DNA of 64,000 bases from positions 62,001 to 126,000 of the forward strand of contig UESW01004997.1 in NCBI GenBank assembly GCA_900491605.1, in the 5' to 3' direction. Both the position numbers and the translations under genes were made by a program. The notes beneath the pieces were generated by a model, which searched no databases, was not told the origin of the DNA, and worked only from the letters and a program-made list of their open reading frames with translations. The DNA comes from Calamus simplicifolius. Its lineage: Eukaryota; Streptophyta; Magnoliopsida; Arecales; Arecaceae. Positions 48,921 to 57,426 of this stretch are shown in pieces; the first letter of the stretch is position 1, and every line of letters begins with the position of its first letter.

Positions 48921-49622
48921 ATGGAAGTTGCCACATTTCCAAGCCCACCGAGTCCTAACAAAGCTTCCTTTCCCAGCTCCCCTCTCCACCATTGCTGCCA
49001 TGCGGAAGTTGCATCATTCTTAACCTTGTTTGATGATTACGACCCCTCTAAGCTCAGAAATAGATCATTGTTGTTTCATGTCCTTCGCTGACGAGCTCTT
49101 TCACAGCGGACAACTTCTCCCACTTCCTCCTCGCCTTCAAACAGTTAGCAGTGGCAAGTGTAGCCAGCAAAACTAAAGGTTTGCCTCCAGGAACAAGGAT
49201 TTTGATCCTTTCCTTTCATGGTGGCCTTAGAGAAGGTGAGGAGGAGGAGGAAGGAAACAACTCGAAGAGATCGAGGATCCCCTCGTAGGAGATCTCGGTC
49301 TTTATCACCTCTAAGGTCCTCAAATTGGCTTGGAAAAGAAGAGATGAAGTCATTGGAGTCGACACCTGCAAGCATACCTTTAAACAGTGAACAACCCACG
49401 CAGTCGATGGGATTTTTCTCATCACACCAGTCTTCAAATGTTTCCTCGCGTAAAGGTTCTCGGCGGAAAGGAATCAAGAAATTCTTTCTCAGAAGAGAAG
49501 ATGCCAATGATAATAAGTTAACAGAGCAGGTAGCTATGACGTATGGAGAGATCAAGAAGAAGAGGTCCATTAATGGACCTCATGGGCAGGGTCTTCTGAT
49601 TTGTTTCGGACTTCGTTGGTAG
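48921..49622 (+). pseudogene. Probable DUF1645-family gene with frame breaks, gypsy element at its stop codon
   Basis: Three consecutive pieces fit one protein. A start MEVATFPSPPSPNKASFP (48921) runs to a stop near 49091. In the next frame comes FADELFHSGQLLPLPPRLQ (49084-49140), then a TAA and RNKDFDPF. Back in the first frame, MVALEKVRRRRKETTRR (49218) continues through SRSLSPLRSSNW to GQGLLICFGLRW and a TAG at 49620-49622. ADELF..G.(I/L).PL.PPRL, ALE.VR.RR, RSLSP.R.SNW and a QGLLGCLGF-like end are, as far as I recall, hallmarks of the plant DUF1645 family, whose members affect growth or stress tolerance. The frame changes mean a pseudogene or assembly errors; no good GT-AG pair explains them. 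The gypsy LTR starts at the next base after TAG. Confidence 0.5.
49618..49622. repeat. Left target duplication of the gypsy element
   Basis: GGTAG precedes the LTR; GATAG (61259-61263) follows the 3' LTR. Four of five bases match the 5-bp duplication expected for Ty3/gypsy integration. The TAG is the stop codon of the upstream frame. Confidence 0.55.
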
Positions 49623-49708
49623 TGATACGGCTGGCCGTTTCCTCTGGGTAGTATTATCTTTTGCACAATTTCCGAAAATAATGATGAGACAGCAAAACTC
49701 AGAGATAG

Positions 49709-50190
49709 GACTCCAGCGCTGGCCTCTAGCTCCGGCCTCCAGTGCCGGCCCCCAGCGTCGGTCTCTAGCGCCGGCCTCCAGCGTCGACTTCCAGCGCTGG
49801 ACTCTGGCTCCGGCTTCCAGCGTTGGCCTCCAGCGTCGTCCTCCAGCGATGACCTCCAGCGTCGGCTTTCAGCGCCGGCCTCCAGCGTAGGCCTCCAGCG
49901 CTGGCCTCCAACGTCGTCCTCCAGTGATGACCTCCAGTGTCGGCCTTCAGCGCCGGCCTCCAGCGTCGTCCTCCAGCGTCGGCCTCCAGCGCCGAACTTA
50001 GGTTCCGACCTCCAACGTCGGCCTCCAGCGCCGAACTTAGGTTCCGACCTCCAACGTCGGCCTCCAGCGCTGGACTTAGGCTCCGGCCGCTAGCGTCGGC
50101 CTCCAGCGCTGGACTTTGGCTCCGGCCTCCAGCGACGGCCTCCAGCTCTGGACTTTGGCTCCGGCCTTCAACGTCGGCCTCCAGTGCTTT
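49709..50190. repeat. 13-bp GC-rich minisatellite in the 5' LTR
   Basis: About 37 tandem units of CCTCCAGCGTCGG and variants (CCTCCAGCGCCGG, ACTTAGGTTCCGA, CCTCCAACGTCGG). CCAGCGCTGG palindromes occur at some unit joints. Because 13 x 3 = 39, all frames stay open, giving spurious Ala/Ser/Arg/Pro-rich frames. Confidence 0.85.
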
Positions 50191-50416
50191 TTTGCATACA
50201 CAATGACTAGTCTCATATAACAGATCCTGTGATTCAAGGTCTACTGCTGTGCACCTCGCTCACTGAAATCACGGGCAAGTGTTAGCTCGTTCAGCAGTTA
50301 CCGCTACAAGCGGCCCTCATCCAGCAATGGCTTAACCACTTGCTGTTCGGTGAAACTTATCCCAACGAGGAAGATTCGACGGTTCCAACGAACGAGGTAA
50401 ACGGGACCCAGACAGG

Positions 50417-50424
50417 TATAAAAA
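50417..50424 (+). promoter_or_regulatory. TATA box of the 5' LTR
   Basis: TATAAAAA in GACAGGTATAAAAAGAGGAC, about 240 bases before the LTR end. The same sequence occurs at 61016-61023 in the 3' LTR. The likely promoter of the genomic RNA. Confidence 0.7.
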
Positions 50425-50660
50425 GAGGACCCGAGCTCAATGCGAGGGGATCCAATCTCTCTCTCTTTCAAGTTTTACTGAGATACAACATTCCTATTCT
50501 ACAACCCACTGACTTGGGCGTCGAGGGTCCCCACCGGAACCACCGATCCGGGACTTTTTGTAGGCTCTAGAAGGAAGACGGCGACCTTTCTACATCCCTG
50601 AAGGCCTGCGGAGATCTCAGCTACCCGACGTTCATCGCAAGTGATTTGGCAGCAACAGAT

Positions 50661-50678
50661 TGGCGCGCCAGGAAGGGG
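50661..50678 (+). promoter_or_regulatory. Primer-binding site of the Tat element
   Basis: TGGCGCGCCAGGAAGGGG starts three bases after the LTR end. TGGCGCC-like starts are usual in plant gypsy primer sites; I cannot say which tRNA matches. Confidence 0.65.
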
Positions 50679-50740
50679 GGACGCAGTTCACACGGAATGA
50701 AAGTTCTCCCTGTGACCCCACCAACTTTGCGAGGGAAACG

Positions 50741-52350
50741 ATGGTGACTATACGAGCACAGGAGGCTTCCTCTAGTCAAGCCGCGGAGTGCATTCCCCGG
50801 GCTGAGCACTCGGGGGCCAATCTCCATGTTCCGCCCCCCGCGCAGATAAACCGACCTGACCAGCTCGAGGTTCTGGCCCACCAGGTCCAGGATCTGATGA
50901 CAATGGTCCGGGGGCTGCAAGAGCATTGTTTGACTACTGCACCTCAACCCCCTGCGCTCGACGAAGGGGTGCGGGGGACAGTCCAGTCTCACCAAGGCGG
51001 GACCCACCCGAGGTCTTCCATCGCTCACCCCCCGAACCTCATCACCGAGGAACCTCGAAGCGATGGCGGTCCCCCTCTCGTCACTCCGGTCGTTCCCACC
51101 ACCGGTCGGAAGAGAGAGAGTCCAGACGGGCGCGTTCTTTGCACCGTCGATCTTCTTCATCTTCGTCTTCCATTTCATCCCGAGATGGCAACCTCAGGAA
51201 AACTACTCGTCGGGCCGAGCAAAGGCTCGATGAGTATCATCGACAGTTGGAGGAGCTTAGCCGCCAGATTGCTGATCCTCACGGGGCGGATTATGAGCGT
51301 CGCCCCCCACTTTCCCGACATATCATGAAGGAATCGGTCCGCCCCGGTTCCGTCTCCCCCAACTGGATCCATACGATGGCACGACGGACCCCCTGGACCA
51401 CCTGAAAAGCTACAAGGTCCTCATGCAGGTCTAGGGAGCGACGGACTCCCTGTTATGCGTCGCTTTTCTGGCCACCCTCCGCAAGGCGGCACGTGCATGG
51501 TACTCCCGCTTGCCTCCACGCAGCATCAATTCGTTTCGGCAACTCGAGCGATCTTTCCTGGCCCACTTTGATGCATATCGAAAGATCCCACGAGTGGCTG
51601 ATAGCCTCTTTGCTGTCCAGCAGAGGAGCGGCGAGACCTTGAAGGATTTTGTCGCTCGATTTAAGGAAGCGGCGTTGGAGGTGTACAACCTGGAAGACTC
51701 CGTAGCCACTTTGGCCCTGAAACGAGGACTTCGTCCATCCAGGTTTGCTTATTCTCTGGATAAGAAGCTTCCAAGTTCTTATGCTGAGCTTTTAAGCCGG
51801 GCACAGAAGTACATCTGCGCCGACGAGGCAGATTCTTCCAGGAGGGAAGTTGACAAGAACACTAGCAAGAAACCACCGCCTATTGATCACGCCGGTGCAC
51901 GACCGTGGAAGCCTGAGCCTCCACACCGCTCAGATCGCCGACCATAGACGCTTGTTCCTAAGGAGCAATTTACCCCCTCATGGCTCCCATATCTCACATC
52001 CTGCTGGAGATTGAGGAGGAACCTTATTTCAAGCGTCGGCTCCCTTAAAGTATGGGGCCCCCTGCAACAAGGAGTTTTACTGCCGGTACCATCGAGACTA
52101 TGGTCATGACACCGAGGATTGCCGCCATCTAAAGAAGGCCATTGAGGAGCTGGTTTAGCAGGGTCACCTGGAAATTTGTTCGAAGGGGAAACCTTCCCGC
52201 TACGGGCCCATCGGTGCCTCCAAGTCGTCCGGCTGGCGTGGACAATGCTCCAACTGAAAAGACCATAGCTATGATTTCCTGGGCGGGTGGCAGTTCAAAG
52301 AGGCAGCGAGAGGGAATAGATTCTGTAATTCTTTCTTCGGAAAGGATTTA
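50741..52350 (+). pseudogene. gag region of the Tat element, frameshifted
   Basis: It starts at ATG 50741 in a frame open to about 51100. Coding then moves to the 50926-51405 frame (Arg/Ser-rich, then ending near an ISPNWIHT-like stretch) and then to 51510-51947, with SFRQLERSFLAHFDAYRK and ETLKDFVARFKEAALEV typical of the Retrotrans_gag domain. A knuckle-like CRYHRDYGHDTEDCRHLKKA stretch follows at 52081-52140, close to the family's YC.FH...GH.TE.C motif. An in-frame TAG near 52158 and several shifts make it nonfunctional. The gag protein would form the particle shell around the RNA. Confidence 0.75.
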
Positions 52351-52386
52351 GATGGGGTAGATAATAAGCATGACGACAGTGTCGTT

Positions 52387-52886
52387 GTGTCCATGACTAT
52401 AGCCAAACATCCTGTAAAAAGAATTTTAATTGATAGTGGGAGTTCGGTGGATGTTTTGAGCTACGAGGCTTTTGTTCGGATGAATCTATCAAAGTCTTTA
52501 CTCCGACCCGTTGCCGCGCCACTAATGGGCTTCACTGGAGATTCGGTGAGCGTCGAGGGGGAAATTGCCTCCCAGTCACGGCTGGAACTCCTCCATGTCA
52601 GAACACTGTGGTTATAAATTTCTTGGTGGTCCGGGTCCCGCTGGCTTATAACGCTATCTTGGGGAGACCAGGGTTGAATCTGCTAGATGCCGTAATCTCC
52701 ACTAAGAGACTATTGGTAAGGTTCCCCACCGACGAAGGAATCGGAGAAATGAAAGGGGAGCAAAGCCCGCTACTGCCTTGCTATCATTTATCTCCCAGCC
52801 CGCTGGAAGCGGCGTCGGCAGTAGCCTCTGAGCCACTCGATCCCGAGAGCTGGGAAGAAGGGGAGAGCCAGCCGAGCACCTTCTAA
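52387..52886 (+). pseudogene. Aspartic protease region of the Tat element
   Basis: RILIDSGSSVDVLSYEAF contains the catalytic DSG (52432-52440), followed by the hydrophobic PLMGFTGDSV stretch. After a frameshift near 52600 the reading continues as INFLVVRVPLAYNAILGRPG (52608 on), the conserved end of retroelement proteases. It would process the polyprotein. The active site is intact but the frame is broken. Confidence 0.75.
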
Positions 52887-52959
52887 CCCTCCCCTTGGGT
52901 GATGACCCGGCAAGGACTGTTCAGGTGGGGGCATTGCTTCCAGAGGAGGCACATGATCA

Positions 52960-53900
52960 ACTTTTACTTTCCTGCGTGCCAACACCGACGTCTTCGCTTG
53001 GTCGTCCTCAGACATGCCGGGTGTCCCCGAAGAAGTGATCACCCATCGGCTTAACCTCAGGCCAGAGTGTCGGCCGGTCCGATAGAAAAAAAGAAACTTC
53101 GCTCCGGATAGACAAAAAGCTATCGACGAGGAAGTTCGCAAGCTAACGGCTGCGGGCCATATTCGGAAGGTCCATTACCCCGAATGGTTGGCCAACGTGG
53201 TGCTGGTCCGTAAGACCAACGGAGCTGGAGAATGTGCGTAGATTTCACTGACCTCAACAAGGCATGCCCTAAGGATAGCTTTCCCCTATCCCGGATCGAT
53301 CAACTGGTGGACGCTACATCCGGCCATGAGGTCCTTAGCTTCATGGATGCTTTCTCCGGATACAACCAAATCCGGATGAATCGGCGGATGAAGAAGCTAC
53401 CTCCTTCATAACTGAGAAGGGGTTATACTGCTACAGGTAATGCCTTTCGGGCTAAAGAACGCGGGAGCCACCTACAAGAGGTTGATGAACAAGGTCTTCG
53501 AAGGCCAGATAGGATGCAACATGGAAGTGTACGTGGATGACATGTTGACAAAAAGCATTCACGCCACTGACCATATCGCGGACTAACGGAGACTTTTGAC
53601 AACCTTCGTCGGTACCAGATGAAGCTGAACCCACATAAGTGTGCATTCGGGGTGACAGCCGAAAAGTTCTTGGGTTTCATGGTAACCCGGAGGGGGATCG
53701 AAGCAAACCAGACAAAGTCCAAGCCATCTTGGACATGAGGCCTCCCGCCAACAAGAAGGAAATACAGCGCCTGACGGGACGGGTGGCCGCCTTAAGCCGC
53801 TTCCTGTCCAAGTCCGCTGAAAGGTGCCTACCTTTCTTCAAGGCGCTTCGCAGAGCCAATGAATTTGAATGGACAAAAGAATGCCAGGAGGCGTTCGAAG
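52960..53900 (+). pseudogene. Reverse transcriptase region of the Tat element
   Basis: Across three frames: an EEV.KL...G.I start (53127 on), CVDFTDLNKACPKDSFPLS (53233 on), SFMDAFSGYNQIRMN (53340 on), a degraded MPFGLKNAGATYKRLMN block, and the catalytic YVDD (53530-53541). The connection domain with GFMV.. and KVQAILDMRPP follows at 53660-53770. At least three single-base shifts separate these blocks. The domain copies element RNA into DNA. Confidence 0.75.
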
Positions 53901-53904
53901 GTTA

Positions 53905-54290
53905 AAGAATTCTTATCTACCCCGCCGCTGCTAGCCAAGCCAACGGGTGGAGAAGAACTCCTTCTATACCTCGCAGCCTCTCCTGAAGCCGTTAGTTCTG
54001 TGCTGGTCCGCGTGGACACCAATGGCATGCAAAGGCCAGTATACTATACAAGCAAGGTGCTCCACGATGCAGAGACCAGATACTCAAATATGAAAAAGAT
54101 TATCTTCGCATTGATCGTGTCTGCCCAGCGTCTGTGGCCATACTTCCAAGCCCACCCAATCGCGGTGATCACAGACCAACCTCTGAAGATGGTTCTTGCT
54201 CGTCCGGATACTTCCGGCCGACTAGCAAGGTGGGCCCTTAAGTTGGGGAGTTCGATCTATCTTTTCGCCCCCGGTCGGCCATGAAGTCTC
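53905..54290 (+). pseudogene. First RNase H domain of the Tat element
   Basis: LLLYLAASPEAVSSVLVR, QRPVYYTSKVLHDAETRYS and PIAVITDQPLKMVLARPDTS are the standard gypsy RT-connected RNase H blocks. The frame 53859-54284 is open throughout this part. The YLA(A/V)S form, with the first catalytic acidic residue missing, is typical of elements carrying a second RNase H. Confidence 0.7.
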
Positions 54291-54374
54291 AAGTCTTGGC
54301 GAATTTTTTGGTCGAATGCACTTGGGAGAGGAGCAACTAAAGAACTTCCTACAGACACTCAGCCCCTTGAAACC

Positions 54375-54800
54375 AGTGATGATGAATGGGTCCTCCATGT
54401 AGACGGGGCATCGAATTCTCAAGGGAGCGGAGCAGGCCTCATTTTGGCCAACTCGGATGGAGTGGTAACCAAGTGTGCACTTCGCTTCCTCTTTCCAGCC
54501 ACTAATAATCAGGCAGAGTATGAAGCTTTGTTGTCCGGGATGAGATTGGCTCAAGAACTTGGGGTGAAACACCTTAGGGCATTCACCGACTCCCAATTGG
54601 TCGCTGGCCAAGTCGCAAGGGAATATGAAGCAAGGGATCCCATCATGTCCCGCTATTTAAGCATGGTGCAATCGCTAGCTACTCCCTTGGCTCACTTTAG
54701 TGTCACCTACATCCCCCGACAGGAGAATGCTAGAGCCGACGCTTTATCCCACCTTGCCACCTCCGCTGAAGGGATGTTGGGGAGAGCTTATGTGAAGCAC
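54375..54800 (+). pseudogene. Second (archaeal/plant-type) RNase H domain of the Tat element
   Basis: HVDGASNSQGSGAGLIL (from about 54393), NNQAEYEALLSGMRLAQELG, FTDSQLVAGQVAREYEARD and PRQENARADALSHLAT give the D-E-D-D catalytic set of an RNase H. It lies directly after the first RNase H. An additional RNase H of this kind is a described hallmark of Tat elements, where it is thought to take over the nuclease activity. The open frame 54444-55127 covers it and the spacer to integrase. Confidence 0.8.
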
Positions 54801-55006
54801 TTAGAAGCCCCGAGTATTGACGTATCAAGAGAAACTCTACCAGTGGAGCAGGAGCCCTCCTGGATGGACGCCTACGTCCGGTACGTTACCGAGGGTACCC
54901 TCCCAGAAGACCCTGCCGAAGCCAGGAAACTTAAAAGACGAGCCCCAAAGTTTTTCATAATGGAGGGAAAGCTCTACCAGAGGTCGTTCTCGTATCCAGT
55001 CCTCAG

Positions 55007-56085
55007 GTGTGTCGGTCCCACCGAAGCCAATTATATTCTGCGGAGATACATGAAGGTATATGTGGAAGCCATCTGGGGGGCAGGGCTCTTGCATACAAAG
55101 CCCTACGGCAGGGGTATTACTGGCTGACAATGAAGGAGGATGCATCTGAACTTATCAAGAGGTGCGACAGCTGTCAGCGCCATGCCAACATTCAACATCA
55201 ACCGGCGTCCCAGCTGACCCCCCTGGCTGCACCCTGGCCCTTCGCACATGGGGGATGGACATCCTGGGACCGTTCCCTCCAGCCTCGGACAACGCAAGTT
55301 CCTCGTGGTGGCCGTCGACCATTTCACCAAGTGGATCGAGGCGGAGGCTCTCGCTAAAATAACGGAGGTCAAAATAAGGACTTTCTTCTGGAAGTCTGTG
55401 GTGTGCCGGTTCGGGCTACCGCACACTCTCGTCACTGACAATGGCCACAATTTGACAACACGGCCTTCAGGGAATTCTGCGATGGCCTAGGCATCCATCA
55501 TCGATTCACCTCCGTGGGGCACCCCCAAACCAATGGTGCAGCTGAGGTGACCAATCGCATCATCCTCCAAGGACTCAGGGCTCGGCTAGATAGCTGCAAA
55601 GGGCACTGGGTGGAGGAACTCCCCAGTGTACTGTGGGCCTACCACACGACGCCGCGATCCCCTACTAGAGAAACTCCTTTCAGCCTTATCTTTGGGACCG
55701 AAGCGGTCATTCCAGTGGAGATAGGAGTTCCCAGTCTCGGACGGAATTATACCACGAAGAAAGCAACTCAAACCAGCTACGAGCCAATCTAGATCTGGTG
55801 GAAGAATTGCGAGACCAATCACAGCTCCGCATGGCAACATTCCGTCAGCGAGCGGCCAAGTACTACAATGCTCGGGTGCGATCCAAGACATTCCGCTCTG
55901 GAGATCTCGTTCTGTGAAGAGCTGAAGTGTCAAAGCCAACAGAGGGGGGCAAGCTGGCACCAAAATGGAAAGGACCATACCGTGTCAAGGAGGTACTTCA
56001 CCACGGGGCGTACAAAGTTGAAGAGCTAGACGGGAAACCGCTTCCTCGCACCTGGAACGCCGACAATTTACGCCGGTATTACTAG
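55007..56085 (+). pseudogene. Integrase of the Tat element
   Basis: The zinc-binding HHCC part (HEGICGSHLGGRALAYKALR, CDSCQRHA) lies at 55047-55185. The core has MDILGPFPP (from 55257), TDNG (Asp at 55437-55439) and GAAEVTNR (Glu at 55544-55546), spaced by 35 residues once a one-base shift is allowed for, so all three catalytic residues remain. The C-terminal part (RSGDLVL..AEVSKP, GPYRVKEVL, NADNLRRYY) ends at TAG 56083-56085. There are frameshifts near 55250 and 55450 and an in-frame TGA near 55917. Confidence 0.8.
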
Positions 56086-56178
56086 TAGGATGCTATCGTC
56101 ATTAATTTGAATCTATTTGATAAATGAATGTTTGAAATGTTCACTTACTTTCGAATGAGTATGTTCAGAAACAAAAGA

Positions 56179-57200
56179 CCAGTTCCGCACTGGCAACAAA
56201 GACCGTCTCCGCGACGGCACAAAGACCGTCTCCGCGACGGCACAAAAGACCGGCTCCGCATCGGTACAAAAGACCTGCTCCGCGTCGGCACAAAAGACCG
56301 GTCCGCACCGGCACAAGATTGTCTCCGCAATAGCACAAAAGATCGGCTCCGCATCGGCACAAAAGACCGGTTCCGCACCGACAACAAAGACCGTCTCCGC
56401 GATGGCAACAAAGACCGTCTCCGTGACGGCATAAAGACCATCTCCGCGAGCACAAAAGACCGGCTCCACGTCGGCATAAAAGATCGGCTCGTGTCGGCAC
56501 AACAAAGACCGGCTCTGCGACGGCAACAAAGACCATCTCCGCGACGGCACAAAGACCATCTCCGCGATGGCACAAAAGACCGTCTCGCGATGGCAATAAA
56601 GACCATCTCCGCGACGACACAAGACCATCTCCGCGACGGCACAAAAGACCATCTCCGCGACGGCACAAAGATCGGCTCCACGTCGGCACAAAAGACCGAT
56701 TCTGCACCGGCAACAAAGACCGTCTCCGCGACGGCAACAAAGACTGTCTCTGCGACGGCACAAAGACCATCTCACGATGGCATAAAAGACCATCTCCGCG
56801 TCGGCACAAAAGACCGGCTCCACATCGGCACAAAAGACCGGTTCCGCACCGGCAACAAAGACCGTCTCCGCGACGGCAACAAAGACCGTCTCCGTGATGG
56901 CACAAAGACCGTCTCCGCGACGGCATAAAAGACTCTCGCGTTGGCATAAAAGACCGGCTCTGCGACGGCATAAAAGACCGGCTCTGCGTCGGCAAACAAA
57001 AGATCGTCTCCGCGATGGCAAAAAGACAGTCTCCACGTCGCACAAAAGACCGTCTCCGCGACGGCATAAAAGACCGTCTCCGCGACGGCACAAAGGAGCG
57101 TCTCCGCGTTGGCACAAAAGACCGGCTCCACGACGGCAAATAAAAGACCGGCTCCGCGGTGGCACAAAATACCGGCTCCCCGCATCGGCATAAAACTGGC
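56179..57200. repeat. Tandem hairpin array, about 44 units of 22-26 bp
   Basis: The unit is roughly AC(A)AAAGACCGTCTCCGCGACGGC. Each unit holds two 5-base arms around a TCCGC loop, and most can fold. CCGTC/GACGG is the commonest class (for example 56204-56218, 56227-56241). Others are CCGGT/ACCGG, CCAGT/ACTGG and CCATC/GATGG, plus a class paired through G-U (CCGGC/GTCGG). It lies between the pol stop and the antisense gene. Frames of up to 350 codons run through it, but only because the repeat lacks stops. Confidence 0.9.
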
Positions 57201-57426
57201 TCCTTTCATCGGTAATTCGTCACAATGTTTTGGGTGAACAGTCGCGTTTTGCCCAACCTATCTAACGAAGCACCATGGTTGGTGGTTCACGACAGCTTAC
57301 ACAATTAAAGTTGATTATAACCAAGGGCACGTAGTGACGGTTAAAACTTTCATTGATGACTAAAATGTTACAAAATTGCTGACCTAAGTCGGACTTAGAG
57401 CAATACAAAAAAAAAAACTATAGCTA
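57201..57426 (-). other. 3' flank of the antisense gene
   Basis: The unique sequence between the hairpin array and the antisense stop codon is probably the 3' untranslated part of that gene. A T-run on the minus strand (from the A-run at 57408-57418) is present. No coding seen. Confidence 0.4.

Larger units (their letters stand above)
49623..50657 (+). repeat. 5' LTR of the Tat element
   Basis: 1035 bp, TG...CA. It contains a 13-bp minisatellite (49709-50190), a TATA box (TATAAAAA at 50417-50424) and a CT-rich stretch (CTCTCTCTCTTTC, about 50456). Nearly identical to 60275-61258 outside the minisatellite. Confidence 0.9.

Noticed and set aside
49145..49570. Minus-strand frame of 141 codons opposite the DUF1645-like gene
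   Set aside because: The plus strand carries the recognisable conserved blocks; the minus product has none.
49681..50206. Ala/Ser/Pro/Arg-rich frames in the LTR (and 60306-60807)
   Set aside because: They come from the 13-bp minisatellite, which keeps all frames open; it is noncoding LTR.
56179..57200. CRISPR-like array
   Set aside because: The units repeat continuously without unique spacers, the genome is plant, and there are no cas genes.
56113..57209. Open frames of up to 350 codons on both strands, Arg/Cys or Lys/Asp/Arg-rich
   Set aside because: They run through the tandem hairpin array, whose unit lacks stops in most frames. The products are pure repeats with no start context or domain.
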